Notes: generated from the letters alone by a model not told the origin. A DNA stretch of 64,000 nt from Virgibacillus phasianinus (GCF_002216775.1 NZ_CP022315.1:372001-436000); one strand, 5' to 3'; numbered from the stretch's first letter, positions 20,716-29,284 are shown. Program-made: numbers and translations.

Positions 20716-21783
20716 TTACAAAAACTGCATCATTTTTTGATGAGAAACCGGAAATGGAAAAGCCTTCATTTCGTTTTGACTAACAAACTGTGCGTCTTTC
20801 CGATTTGTTTTAGTATCTGAAGAAACTGCCTGATGTACCTCTAATTCCCAAATTAAATGGGAAAAAACATGTTTTAACCTGCCCGCTTCCCGTTTGAGCC
20901 TGACATTTATTCCATATTCTTTTTCAAACCAATCCGGGATCTGGTTAAACCCGGTCTCGGCAATTGATATCATCGGAAATTGCCAGAGATTGGCCAATAG
21001 CCCAGTATCAGGTCTTTTTTCAATTAAATACTTGCCCTGTTTATTTTGGATCAGTAATGCAACATAAGGAACTGTTTTTTGTTTTTTACCTTTTGACTTG
21101 ACCGGTAATTCATTTTCAATCCCTTCAGCAAATGCATGACAATGTCGTTGAACGGGACAAAGCATACACATTGGGTTTTTAGGAGTACAAACGATGGCAC
21201 CTAATTCCATCATCCCCTGATTAAATGATGATGGATCAGCGCGGGAGATTAGCTCCCTTACTATTTCCTCAAAGAGTTTTTTAGTGCGTGGTTTTGCGAT
21301 ATCTTCATCTATTTTTAGAATACGGGATAGAACACGCATGACATTACCGTCCACAGCGGGCTCCGGCTGATTATAAGCGATGGAAAGGATAGCACCTTTT
21401 GTATAAGGACCAACCCCTTTTAATGCCCCAAGATCTGCTGAATTTGCAGGTATTGTTCCTTCATATGAAGCCATAACTTCCCTAATAGCGTTTTGTAGGT
21501 TACGTGCACGGGAATAGTATCCTAATCCCTCCCATGATTTAAGGACATCCTGTTCTTCCGCTTTTGCTAAATCTTGGACAGAGGGAAATTTTTTAATAAA
21601 TTGGTTAAAATAAGGGATAACGGTATCAACCTTTGTTTGCTGTAGCATGATTTCCGACACCCAAACTTTATACGGATCCTGATCTTTCCGCCAAGGGAGA
21701 TCACGCTTATTATCTTGATACCAGGAAATTAAATCATTTTGAAATTGTGGTATATCAATATGTAAAACCTCATTATTTTTCAT
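20716..21783 (-). CDS. mutY: A/G-specific adenine DNA glycosylase MutY
   Basis: 355 residues. Removes adenine opposite 8-oxoguanine. N-terminal catalytic domain: LPWRKDQDPYKVWVSEIMLQ, catalytic Glu in this helix, Gln of LQQT, the helix-hairpin-helix LKGVGPYTKGAI and the catalytic Asp in PAVDGNVMRVL. The 4Fe-4S ligands are C-x6-C-x2-C-x5-C in CTPKNPMCMLCPVQRHC. Residues about 225-355 form the NUDIX-like 8-oxoG recognition domain. Full length. It is divergent from yfhP, the same pairing as in B. subtilis. Confidence 0.96.
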   Translation of the reverse strand: MKNNEVLHIDIPQFQNDLISWYQDNKRDLPWRKDQDPYKVWVSEIMLQQTKVDTVIPYFNQFIKKFPSVQDLAKAEEQDVLKSWEGLGYYSRARNLQNAIREVMASYEGTIPANSADLGALKGVGPYTKGAILSIAYNQPEPAVDGNVMRVLSRILKIDEDIAKPRTKKLFEEIVRELISRADPSSFNQGMMELGAIVCTPKNPMCMLCPVQRHCHAFAEGIENELPVKSKGKKQKTVPYVALLIQNKQGKYLIEKRPDTGLLANLWQFPMISIAETGFNQIPDWFEKEYGINVRLKREAGRLKHVFSHLIWELEVHQAVSSDTKTNRKDAQFVSQNEMKAFPFPVSHQKMMQFL

Positions 21784-21865
21784 GAATACACAACCTTTAT
21801 GTTACAATAATTTTGTCAATTAAAGATTTTGACGACCAGATTGCTACCAGGAAGGAGCTCGGATT

Positions 21866-22852
21866 ATGGATACTGGCACCCATGTGGTCATGGGGATTGC
21901 ACTAGGTGGACTAGCAACTCTTGACCCGGCCGTGCATAATGATCCTACACTATTTAATGCGGTATTTGTAGGGACTATGATAGGCTCACAGGCACCTGAT
22001 TTTGATACAATTTTGAAACTGCGAAATAACGCAGTCTATATAAGACATCATCGCGGAATTACCCATTCCATCCCTGCAGTTATTATCTGGGGTATCCTGC
22101 TAGCTGGCATTATTCATCTATTTGCACCAGGGGTGAATTTTTTGCATCTGTGGCTATGGACATTTGCAGCCGTTATCATTCACGTGTTTGTTGATATTTT
22201 CAACGCATACGGGACACAGGCATACAGGCCGTTTACGAATAGATGGGTCGCCCATGGTTTTATAAATACGTTCGATCCATATATCTTTATTTTGCATATT
22301 GCCGGGATTGTTGCCTGGATGCTTGGAGCAAACCCTGGATACACTTGGCTGATTATTTATGGCGTAATCGCCTTATATTATATTAAACGTTATATCGATA
22401 AAAGGGAAATCATTAAAAAAATTCATGATCACTTATCTGATGTAGAACAAATTGCTACCTCTCCTACCATAAAACAAAACTTCTGGAGAGTTGCAATTAC
22501 GACAAAAGATCGTTTCTATGTAGGAAAAGCAGAACATGGACACATCCAAATTGTTGATGAATTCGAAAAGCTGCCATTGCCTGACACCGAAATCATCCAT
22601 TTGGCCAAAAAAGATAAAAATGCTTCCGCTTTCTTATCGTTCTCACCTGTTTACCGTTGGGAAGTAAACGATTATGACGATTTTACCGAAGTCAGATTTA
22701 TTGACCTCAGGTATCGTTCCAAAGGGCATTATCCTTTTGTTGCAGTTGTACAAATTGATGATAATATGCGCATTATGAGTTCGTATACAGGTTGGATCTT
22801 TTCGGAACAAAAACTTCAAACCAAACTATTATTTGGCGATAATCCAATCTAA
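21866..22852 (+). CDS. yfhP: YfhP-like membrane-bound metal-dependent hydrolase (DUF457 family)
   Basis: 328 residues. The N-terminal half has about four TM helices and the metal-ligand-like pattern of the YdjM/DUF457 family: DTGTHVVMGI at the start, SQAPDFDTIL near 47, RHHRGITHS near 63-71 and HVFVDIFNAYGTQ near 113. The C-terminal 150 residues are soluble. Function unproven; relatives are called membrane-bound hydrolases or LexA-regulated proteins. Ribosome site GGAAGGAG. It is divergent from mutY with an 82-base gap. Confidence 0.88.
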   Translation: MDTGTHVVMGIALGGLATLDPAVHNDPTLFNAVFVGTMIGSQAPDFDTILKLRNNAVYIRHHRGITHSIPAVIIWGILLAGIIHLFAPGVNFLHLWLWTFAAVIIHVFVDIFNAYGTQAYRPFTNRWVAHGFINTFDPYIFILHIAGIVAWMLGANPGYTWLIIYGVIALYYIKRYIDKREIIKKIHDHLSDVEQIATSPTIKQNFWRVAITTKDRFYVGKAEHGHIQIVDEFEKLPLPDTEIIHLAKKDKNASAFLSFSPVYRWEVNDYDDFTEVRFIDLRYRSKGHYPFVAVVQIDDNMRIMSSYTGWIFSEQKLQTKLLFGDNPI

Positions 22853-22889
22853 AACAGCGAAGCGACCTGATCAGTCGCAACGCTGTTTA
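22852..22889. terminator. Bidirectional terminator between yfhP and yfhH
   Basis: Stem AAACAGCG-AGCGAC with complement GTCGC-CGCTGTTT, followed by a run of T on the plus strand; convergent genes end on both sides. Confidence 0.8.
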
Positions 22890-23222
22890 TTTTTTTACCT
22901 TATCACCTAAAATGGAGATTGGAATGGCCTCTTCTTTTTCGTATGTCTCATCAAGCAAATTAATTCTATGTCCCCAGGCAAAAACGCCGTTAATATAATT
23001 TATTTTGAAACGATGTCCGGGATCACCTTTCATTTGGTGAATATCCTCAGCATGGAAATCTTCCGGATTTAACATATATGCCATCGCAACCTGCATTTTG
23101 CGTTCATTAATAGCAACTTCACTTATATTTCCAATCCGTTCGGCTTTAAGTGCTTTTTCCTTCAAATGGCCAACTTCTTCACGTAATTGTTCAACTGAAT
23201 AATCACTGTATCGAATATCCAA
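22887..23222 (-). CDS. yfhH: YfhH family protein (DUF1811)
   Basis: 111 residues; N-terminal coiled-coil helix YSVEQLREEVGHLKEKALKAERIG, then MAYMLNPEDF and a C-terminal small barrel-like part. The YfhH/DUF1811 family is of unknown function and is found in Bacillales next to recX. Ribosome site AAAGGAGGCG precedes the start. In B. subtilis recX and yfhH are neighbours; here an SDR gene sits between them. Confidence 0.85.
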   Translation of the reverse strand: MDIRYSDYSVEQLREEVGHLKEKALKAERIGNISEVAINERKMQVAMAYMLNPEDFHAEDIHQMKGDPGHRFKINYINGVFAWGHRINLLDETYEKEEAIPISILGDKVKK

Positions 23223-23323
23223 GTTATTTCGCCTCCTTTACATACAGTTTACATTTTACCAATAATTTAGGACAATGGATATAAGAAAACCTTGAAAAAG
23301 AAATCAACTGGGAGGTTTATTAC

Positions 23324-23983
23324 ATGCCGAATGTAGCTATTACTGGGGCCGGAAGCGGACTTGGACGAGAGCTTGCTCTAAAATATTCAAGTAAGGAATA
23401 CAAGGTCTATCTGCTCGGACGATACGATACAAAACTGCATATTGTACAAAATGACATAATTAGGAATGGGGGAAAGGCGGAAATCGTTTTATGTGATGTG
23501 AGAGAACCTGCGTCCGTGGATATCGCCTTCCAACAAATCGGTGAACTGGATGTTTTTATCAACAATGCTGGAATCGGAATCTTTGGCTCTTTTGAAAATT
23601 ATACTATAGATGAAATAGATTCGACGCTAAACACAAACATTAAGGGAACTATTTTAACTGTTCAGTCTGCATTACCACTAATTAGAAAAAGTAAAGGAAG
23701 AATCCTGACGATTATTTCTACAGCGGGGTTACGGGGAAAAGTAAATGAATCCATTTATTGTGCCAGTAAATTTGCCGTAAAGGGATTTACAGAAAGCCTG
23801 CAGAAAGAATGGGAAAATGAACCCATTTCCATCACAGCTGTCTATATGGGAGGAATGAATACTTCATTCTGGAATAACTCGACTCATGTTAAGGACCCAT
23901 CTTCACTAAAGGAACCTGCTACTGTAGCCGAACAAATATTTAACGAAGATGATGGACGAAAAGAGATTTTGATTGATAAGTAA
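23324..23983 (+). CDS. Short-chain dehydrogenase/reductase
   Basis: 219 residues, slightly short for a classical SDR (about 240-250). Cofactor motif TGAGSGLG near 7-14, NNAGIGIFG near 79, catalytic Ser of IISTAG and the catalytic Tyr/Lys in YCASK (about 146-150). Ribosome site GGGAGG. Substrate unknown. The arginine after the glycine motif region is absent, so NADH or NADPH preference cannot be stated. It is convergent with recX. Confidence 0.88.
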   Translation: MPNVAITGAGSGLGRELALKYSSKEYKVYLLGRYDTKLHIVQNDIIRNGGKAEIVLCDVREPASVDIAFQQIGELDVFINNAGIGIFGSFENYTIDEIDSTLNTNIKGTILTVQSALPLIRKSKGRILTIISTAGLRGKVNESIYCASKFAVKGFTESLQKEWENEPISITAVYMGGMNTSFWNNSTHVKDPSSLKEPATVAEQIFNEDDGRKEILIDK

Positions 23984-24040
23984 TAATTCTGCTGGTATTC
24001 GTTCTGTAAGGTTTAGAGCATATACCAGCTTTCACCTTTT

Positions 24041-24853
24041 CTATTCGCATTCCGCTTCGTCTAAAAAATCATTAATCATTTCCATTGTAAATCCTTTTCG
24101 GTAAAGCCCTTCCTTGACTTTATTTTGGAGATGAAATCCCGTTAATTTTGCTTTATGTTTACTTATGAGCTTTTCACCATGTTTTTTAATTGCCTCCCAT
24201 TCTGCACCATCATCCTTTTCATCACCAAGATCGGCAATTGCTTCCTTAATAACATCCTGTTCAAAACCTTTCTGCATCAATGTACCCTGAAGCTGCTGCA
24301 GTTGTTTCTTAAAGGATTCCCTTCCCTGTTTATTCAATTTTTTGTTAATCCATTTATTCGTTTTCTCTAACTGAACATCAAAGGTGTAAAGCTCTATTGC
24401 CTTTGCTGCAATTTGTTGGGAAACGCCTTTTTCCATTAACTCCTTTTTCACTAGCATTGGACCTTTAATCGAAGTCTGTATTCTAGTTCGTACAAACGCA
24501 TCTGCGAACATAGCGTCATCAAGCAATCCCTCAGACGTTAATCGATCCATAATTTGTTTTATAGGTTCCTCGTCAACTTCTTTTTTTATTAAATAATCAT
24601 GAATTTCTTTTTTTGTTCGCATTCGGTAGCTTAAAAAGTTAATGGTTAGGGTATAGGATTTATGTACATCATCTTTTTGGATAAGTGTTTCAATCATTGA
24701 ATCAGTAAGTTCAAGATTTTTACGGAGTTTATATTCAATTAAAACAGCTTCATCTACACTAAAGCCGTATTTTTCACCATGGCCATCATCCAAAAAGATA
24801 TTAAATCGATTCTTACGTTTTTGTTGTGTGGTGATACGGGTAATTTTTTTCAA
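24041..24853 (-). CDS. recX: Recombination regulator RecX
   Basis: 270 residues, in the long Bacillus size class of RecX, built of repeated three-helix units: LNFLSYRMRTKKEIHDYLIKK, LTSEGLLDDAMFADAFV and KGPMLVKKELMEKGVSQQ are family signatures. RecX modulates RecA filaments. A ribosome site (GGGGAGAG) precedes the ATG. It lies in the yfhF-recX-yfhH group, divergent from yfhF across a 380-base gap filled by two repeat copies. Confidence 0.93.
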   Translation of the reverse strand: MKKITRITTQQKRKNRFNIFLDDGHGEKYGFSVDEAVLIEYKLRKNLELTDSMIETLIQKDDVHKSYTLTINFLSYRMRTKKEIHDYLIKKEVDEEPIKQIMDRLTSEGLLDDAMFADAFVRTRIQTSIKGPMLVKKELMEKGVSQQIAAKAIELYTFDVQLEKTNKWINKKLNKQGRESFKKQLQQLQGTLMQKGFEQDVIKEAIADLGDEKDDGAEWEAIKKHGEKLISKHKAKLTGFHLQNKVKEGLYRKGFTMEMINDFLDEAECE

Positions 24854-24932
24854 TGTTACTCTCCCCTTTTTTTAATAATAACACGAAATTTTTACCAATC
24901 ACCACAGTAAGAATCCAAAACTTGCATATAAT

Positions 24933-25188
24933 AAGAAAAGCGGAGGCGACTGGTCAGCGACGTACAAATAGATAGAACTGTGAAAGTGCGTCGAACTTTA
25001 CGCACATTCATCAGGGCTATCTATTTGCTAGTCGCTAGAAGCCGCAGCTAGACAATGAAAAGCGGAGGCGACTGCTAAGTGGCGTACAAATAGATAGGAC
25101 TGTGAAAGTGCGTCGAACTTTACACACATTCATCAGGACTACCTATTTGCTAGCCGCTAGGAGCCGCAGCTGGACAATGAAAAGCGAA
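24933..25188. repeat. Dispersed repeat family R2, two tandem copies
   Basis: Two units of about 125 bases each. Each begins GAAAAGCGGAGGCGACTG, carries GCGTACAAATAGATAG and its approximate complement CTATCTATTTGCTAGTCGCT, with an inner stem of GTGCGTCGAACTTTACGCAC, and ends GCCGCAGCTAGACAATG or GCCGCAGCTGGACAATG. Each unit can fold into one long hairpin. The same unit is at 58124-58247, with a fragment at 52858-52905. This fills the gap before yfhF. Confidence 0.88.
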
Positions 25189-25234
25189 GTGGGCTAAACC
25201 TAACAAATAATGAATTCTGATTGGAGTGTTCATC

Positions 25235-26158
25235 GTGAATATATTAATTACAGGTGGTACTGGATTTGTCGGATCACATTTAACCGAAGCACTAACGAAG
25301 GAAAATCACCATGTCTATATACTGACGCGCTACCCGGATAACTATGAAAACACGAAGCAAATTACGTATATCGCGTATGATTATTATGTACGTGATCTAC
25401 CCGCAATTCATACGGTTATCAATCTTGCTGGAGATACGTTATTTGGGTATTGGACTACCGAAAAGAAAACAAACATCATGAAGAGTCGCACAGAAGTTAC
25501 CCAACATGTTATCGAGATGATGCAGCAAATGGAGAAAAAGCCTGAAGTGTTTATAAGTGCATCTGCAATTGGATTTTATGGTACTAGTGAGGATCTTATC
25601 TTCACAGAAAACACAACTGAGCATGGTGAGGACTTTCTTTCAAGTGTTGCAGTTGCCTGGGAAACGACAGCAATGCAGGCTGCAGATGAAATGCACATAC
25701 GTACTGTTTGTACCAGATTCGGGATTATCTTAGGAGAAAAAGGCGCACTTTCTTATATGACAGTACCAATAAAAATGTTTGCTGGAGGTAAAATTGGTAA
25801 GGGTGAACAATGGATGTCATGGGTTCATATTGAGGATGTTGTCAATTCCATTACTTTTTGCATGCAGAATGAACATATAGAAGGTCCAGTTAATGTTACT
25901 GCCCCTAATCCGAAACGCAATAAAGAATTTACAAAAATACTTACAAAGGTATTAAATCGACCAAATTGGTTTACTACCCCTGCCCCACTTGTACGAACAG
26001 CTATGGGCGAAATGAGTGAATTGATGACAAAAGGGCAGTACGTGTTACCGGGCAAATTAAATGAACATAAATATCAGTTTTCCTACCCTTATTTGCAAAA
26101 TGCTTTACAAGAAATAAACCTTCATAAAAAGCCTAAAAAAATGTCACAAAGTCAGTAA
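25235..26158 (+). CDS. yfhF: YfhF-like NAD-dependent epimerase (TIGR01777 family)
   Basis: 307 residues, extended SDR fold. NAD motif TGGTGFVGSHL near the N-terminus, VINLAGDT near 65, SASAIGFYG near 110-118 (with the catalytic Tyr), and CTRFGIILGEKGAL near 158. The C-terminal part matches the DUF1731 end, with FSYPYLQNALQEI. Natural substrate unknown; relatives include SulA/YfcH-type proteins. I take the GTG at 25235, with TTGGAG 8 bases upstream; an in-frame GTG at 25226 overlaps that site. Synteny with yfhE and recX is kept. Confidence 0.88.
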   Translation: MNILITGGTGFVGSHLTEALTKENHHVYILTRYPDNYENTKQITYIAYDYYVRDLPAIHTVINLAGDTLFGYWTTEKKTNIMKSRTEVTQHVIEMMQQMEKKPEVFISASAIGFYGTSEDLIFTENTTEHGEDFLSSVAVAWETTAMQAADEMHIRTVCTRFGIILGEKGALSYMTVPIKMFAGGKIGKGEQWMSWVHIEDVVNSITFCMQNEHIEGPVNVTAPNPKRNKEFTKILTKVLNRPNWFTTPAPLVRTAMGEMSELMTKGQYVLPGKLNEHKYQFSYPYLQNALQEINLHKKPKKMSQSQ

Positions 26159-26166
26159 AAAAACGA

Positions 26167-26195
26167 TTCACATTTCCACTATATCTGTGTAAAAT
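26167..26195 (+). promoter_or_regulatory. Sigma-A-type promoter candidate for the GNAT leader RNA
   Basis: TTCACA (26167-26172), exactly 17 bases, then TAAAAT (26190-26195). A start near 26203 would give a 5' leader of about 165 bases before the GNAT gene. Confidence 0.5.
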
Positions 26196-26215
26196 AATAG
26201 TAATAAGAATATATG

Positions 26216-26347
26216 TACAGGGAAGGCAAATGGTGCGCCACCAGTAATTACTGGTCCTAGTGGGTTCGATTCCCACCCCGAATTTTTGTTGATCGCAACT
26301 AAAAATTCAGGGGGTGGGGCACACCAGATTTCTTCTAGATACCCACC
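26216..26347 (+). ncRNA. Structured leader RNA of unknown class with a tRNA-T-arm-like hairpin
   Basis: Several stems can be drawn. CCAG/CTGG pairs around 26241-26254. GTGGG-TTCGATT-CCCAC (26260-26276) is a perfect T-arm with a canonical TTCGATT loop. A longer hairpin uses CCCACCCC-GAATTTTT-GTTG (26272-26291) with CAAC-TAAAAATTC-GGGGGTGGG (26297-26319). The last GGTGGG can also pair with CCCACC at 26342-26347, next to the ribosome site. The T-arm and the long hairpin share CCCAC, so they exclude each other, as in a switch. No complete tRNA can be folded: the 7-bp acceptor stem is missing. I do not recognise a known riboswitch. Confidence 0.45.
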
Positions 26348-26369
26348 TTAAATGAGGAGGGTATTTTTC

Positions 26370-26927
26370 ATGTTAAAAAAACGTGATTTATTTGAGGCGC
26401 CTGCATTATTTGATTTATTAAAACATAAAGAGGTTTATCCATACGTGCGGCATAAAGCAGAGACAAGTGATGAGTTTTATTTCATTACGAAACAAACAGT
26501 AGAAGCCGAAGAAAAAGGGGAATTAATTTCAAGAACAATACTTGATGAATTCCAGCATCCAATTGGCACAATCAATTTATATGACATTCAGGATCAGCAC
26601 GGATTTCTGGCAACCTGGATTGGTCAGCCATATTTCGGTAAGGGTTACAATAAACGGGCAAAGGAATTATTTTTTGAAGAACTATTTTTTCAGCATGATA
26701 TTAAAGGTATTTTTATGAAGATAAGAAAAACAAATATACGTTCATTAAAAGCAATTCTTAAGATACCTTACGTTTCACTTGGAAATACTGTATACCCGGA
26801 GGTTTACCAAGCTATAAATCAGGAAAACGATGTATATGAATTATTTGTAATTTCCAAGGAACATTATCTGTCCTATCATCAGTTTCTTACTCCCTCCGAA
26901 ACTGAGGGCGGCGAGGAAGTTTCCTAG
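26370..26927 (+). CDS. GNAT-family N-acetyltransferase
   Basis: 185 residues. The Acetyltransf_3-like fold is suggested by PIGTINLYDI (beta strands 2-3 of the fold), TWIGQPYFGKGYNKRAKELF (acetyl-CoA loop, Q-x-x-x-GKGYN) and MKIRKTNIRSLKAILKI. The usual N after the K-T motif is kept (TNIRSLKA). The substrate is unknown; RimJ-like protein or metabolite acetylation is possible. The start is the ATG at 26370, with GAGGAGG 9 bases upstream; an ATG at 26352 lies within the ribosome site. Its 5' leader is the structured region above. Confidence 0.82.
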   Translation: MLKKRDLFEAPALFDLLKHKEVYPYVRHKAETSDEFYFITKQTVEAEEKGELISRTILDEFQHPIGTINLYDIQDQHGFLATWIGQPYFGKGYNKRAKELFFEELFFQHDIKGIFMKIRKTNIRSLKAILKIPYVSLGNTVYPEVYQAINQENDVYELFVISKEHYLSYHQFLTPSETEGGEEVS

Positions 26928-26986
26928 TTAATGAATATTTCAACTGTCATTATGCCAAACTAAATGTAGAAAAGAGGGATTTCTAC

Positions 26987-27121
26987 ATGAAAGGCAAAAC
27001 AAAAGGCGAAAGCAGTACACTCGGTAATTTGAATAAAACACAGGAAGTTTTATACCAAAAGGAATTTAATCGTGCGAATAAGGTTTATCAGCAACTAAGT
27101 CAAAAAAGCAATCGATCTTAA
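26987..27121 (+). CDS. yfhE: YfhE family small protein
   Basis: A 44-residue, very basic, cytosolic protein: MKGKTKGESSTLGNLNKTQE, then VLYQKEFNRANKVYQQL. The block KTQEVLYQKEF is the YfhE family hallmark. Function unknown. A ribosome site (AAAGAGGG) precedes the ATG by 7 bases. It lies close to yfhF as in B. subtilis, with the GNAT gene in between. Too short to be picked up by usual ORF cut-offs. Confidence 0.8.
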   Translation: MKGKTKGESSTLGNLNKTQEVLYQKEFNRANKVYQQLSQKSNRS

Positions 27122-27140
27122 GAGGATCGGTTGCCTTTTT
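27108..27140 (+). terminator. Terminator overlapping the end of yfhE
   Basis: Stem GCAATCGATC / GATCGGTTGC with a 7-base loop and CTTTTTTG tail; the 5' arm includes the last codons of yfhE. Confidence 0.85.
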
Positions 27141-27142
27141 TG

Positions 27143-27313
27143 TTATCCACAAACCCCCTCACAAATGTGGATAACGCCTATAGTATGCGTTGGATCAACA
27201 CCGTTTATCTACAGCTTAATGTGAATAACTTGAAGAAATAATGTGGATACCGTGGATAACCTTTATTTATACTGTTAATATGTCTTTGTATATGTGTATA
27301 AATTTGTGGATAT
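27143..27313. promoter_or_regulatory. Cluster of eight DnaA boxes
   Basis: Matches to the DnaA box TTATnCACA: perfect at 27143-27151 (+), 27166-27174 (-), 27220-27228 (-) and 27293-27301 (-); one mismatch at 27205-27213 (+), 27242-27250 (-), 27251-27259 (-) and 27305-27313 (-). Eight sites lie in 171 bases, in an AT-rich gap between the yfhE terminator and the end of the ABC permease gene. No gene or other explanation is present. dnaA/dnaN genes are not here, so this is not a standard oriC. Confidence 0.75.
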
Positions 27314-27366
27314 TTCACCTAAGTGTTTTTTAACCCTAAAAACTTGCTAAAGTCTCGACCTATCAT

Positions 27367-28059
27367 CTACTCGATTGTAATTTTACGGACCATCCCCCAT
27401 GAGAGTATATAAATTAAGAAACCAATCCCCGCAACTTCAAAAAATAGCATGATATCAAACGATTCAATAATGCTGTTTGCGAAATCGATTAAAAAGCCTT
27501 CCGAAAATCCATATAAAAGCATTACCAGGGCTACACCAAGAATTCCCCCGCCACCAGGTAATCCATATTTATAGAATAATAATCCTAGCATATAATCAAG
27601 TGTCATAATAAAAAATATAACTGAGGCTTCCACAGTAATACTGGTTAACCATGTATTATCTAAAAAGCCGCCAAGTGACATGAATTCCATGGCATCAATA
27701 GAAATTTGCTGGCAAACAAACTCATAAATACTTTGAATTATATTGATTAATATTGCCTGAAAAATAGATAATCCCACCAAAAATACTGCAAGTCCAATAA
27801 ATAAGTTTTTCCGGGTGGCACCCATTTTTATCGCAAAAGGGATGCTTTGCTTTACAGTTAAAAATCCAAAAATCGAACTGTAAATATAGACAGCAAATGG
27901 GATACTCATAATCATTTTGTCATTTTCACCCGTCATAAGAAATAGTGCTATTAATACACCAAGCGTTACAAAGCCAATCAATATCGTCCAGAATATTAAT
28001 AATGATCTTTTAGCATCCGCAACACAAAAGTATAATAACCCCTTAATTTGTCTGTTCAT
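27367..28059 (-). CDS. ABC transporter permease, six-TM (YtrC/ABC-2-like)
   Basis: 230 residues, about six TM helices (near 18-40, 53-68, 88-110, 143-163, 174-192 and 203-222), no signal peptide. It starts 3 bases after the stop of the ABC ATPase gene and is the last gene of a three-gene operon with a GntR regulator, the arrangement of YtrA/YhcF-type systems. These are induced by cell-wall antibiotics in B. subtilis. Family assignment of the permease itself comes mainly from its context. Confidence 0.75.
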   Translation of the reverse strand: MNRQIKGLLYFCVADAKRSLLIFWTILIGFVTLGVLIALFLMTGENDKMIMSIPFAVYIYSSIFGFLTVKQSIPFAIKMGATRKNLFIGLAVFLVGLSIFQAILINIIQSIYEFVCQQISIDAMEFMSLGGFLDNTWLTSITVEASVIFFIMTLDYMLGLLFYKYGLPGGGGILGVALVMLLYGFSEGFLIDFANSIIESFDIMLFFEVAGIGFLIYILSWGMVRKITIE

Positions 28060-28062
28060 CTG

Positions 28063-28917
28063 CTATGCCCCCTTATTTTCCGTTAAATGGATCATTAATT
28101 CTTGGACGGGAATTCCTTCAGCTTTTAACCCCTCAGCAACTGCTTCTTCCTTACGGCAATATACGAAGGCGGTCATCATGCCAGCAAGTTCTTTTTTATT
28201 TAGAACCTTTTTGTCCTTGCTAAACGCTTCAACCTGTTGGATTGATCCCGTAACGGCACATGTACTATGGCGCAATACATCCGCCTCCTCGCGTAAAATC
28301 AACCGTCCGTCTTGAATGATTAAAATTTCTTCAAACAATAGACTTACTTCATCAATCAAATGGGTAGAGAAAATAATGATTCGTTTTTCTTTTTCATATT
28401 CCTCAAGAAGGATTTCATAGAATCTCCGGCGTGCTGCTGCATCAAGTCCTATATATGGTTCGTCAAAAATGGTAATTGGGGCTTTACTCGATAAGCCAAC
28501 AATTATTCCAAGTGCTGACTCCATCCCTTTTGATAACGTTTTTACTTTTGCTTTTTTATCTAAACCATATATTTTAACAAGTTCCTCTGCCAGGTCCGGG
28601 TCCCAGGTTGGGTAAAACATGGAATAAATACATAAGACATTCTTTATGGATAAATCCCTCTTAAAATTATTGCCTTCCTTAATTAAACAAATTGATTCGA
28701 TAAGATGTTGATTGTCAAATGGATTTTCATTATTAATCGTAATTTCACCACTAGTTGCAAGGATGTGGCCAGCTAATATTTCCATAAATGTTGTCTTACC
28801 AGCACCATTTCGACCAAGTAATCCGTATATCTTTGGCTCAAGAATTGAAAATGAAACATGGTCAAGGGCATATTTATCTTTATACTTTTTCGTAAGATCC
28901 TTTACACTAATTTCCAT
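28063..28917 (-). CDS. ABC transporter ATP-binding protein (YtrB-like)
   Basis: 284 residues. Walker A GRNGAGKTT near 35, Walker B ITIFDEPYIGLD near 155 and H-loop FSTHLIDE are intact. The signature is LSKGMESALGI rather than LSGGQ, a variant common in the YtrB/YhcG group. Residues from about 215 form a C-terminal extension. It overlaps the GntR gene by 11 bases and is followed at 3 bases by the permease, so the three are one operon. Confidence 0.87.
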   Translation of the reverse strand: MEISVKDLTKKYKDKYALDHVSFSILEPKIYGLLGRNGAGKTTFMEILAGHILATSGEITINNENPFDNQHLIESICLIKEGNNFKRDLSIKNVLCIYSMFYPTWDPDLAEELVKIYGLDKKAKVKTLSKGMESALGIIVGLSSKAPITIFDEPYIGLDAAARRRFYEILLEEYEKEKRIIIFSTHLIDEVSLLFEEILIIQDGRLILREEADVLRHSTCAVTGSIQQVEAFSKDKKVLNKKELAGMMTAFVYCRKEEAVAEGLKAEGIPVQELMIHLTENKGA

Positions 28918-29284
28918 TACTATCAGCCTCCTTGTTTATCATTGCAATCAAATCTTCTTTATCAATCCGCAGCTTTCTTGCCTCGCTCTTAATCGGTAAA
29001 ATAAAATTTTCATAAAATGTTTCTTGGTGTTTTTGGATCAAAAGTTCTTTAGCATTTTCAGTAACAAACATACCCACACCCCTTTTTTTAAACAGAATGT
29101 TTTCATTCACCAATTCATTTATCCCCTTCGCCGCTGTCGCTGGATTGATTTGATAAAAACTGGCAAACTCATTCGTTGAAGGTACACGTTCCATCGCTTT
29201 GACATTACCACTAATAATCGAGTCCTCTAGTTGTTCTTTAATTTGCAAAAATATAGGTTTATTTTCATCAAGTGTATTTTTCAT
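28907..29284 (-). CDS. GntR-family transcriptional regulator, YtrA subfamily
   Basis: 125 residues: an N-terminal winged helix (PIFLQIKEQLEDSIISG, then RVPSTNEFASFYQINPATAAKGI) and a short helical tail instead of an effector domain, which defines the YtrA subfamily. Start at the ATG 29284 with GGGGG 7 bases upstream; a TTG at 29290 would be too close to it. It is the first gene of the ABC operon and most likely represses it through the palindrome at 29305-29326. A signal molecule cannot be predicted. Confidence 0.88.
   Translation of the reverse strand: MKNTLDENKPIFLQIKEQLEDSIISGNVKAMERVPSTNEFASFYQINPATAAKGINELVNENILFKKRGVGMFVTENAKELLIQKHQETFYENFILPIKSEARKLRIDKEDLIAMINKEADSNGN

Noticed and set aside
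26216-26290. A tRNA gene suggested by the perfect T-arm
   Set aside because: No 7-bp acceptor stem, no proper D-arm, and the CCAG..CTGG stem does not leave a 7-base anticodon loop.
27143-27313. Chromosomal origin oriC
   Set aside because: No dnaA, dnaN or rpmH nearby and no DnaA-trio or AT-rich unwinding element could be assigned; called a DnaA-box cluster instead.
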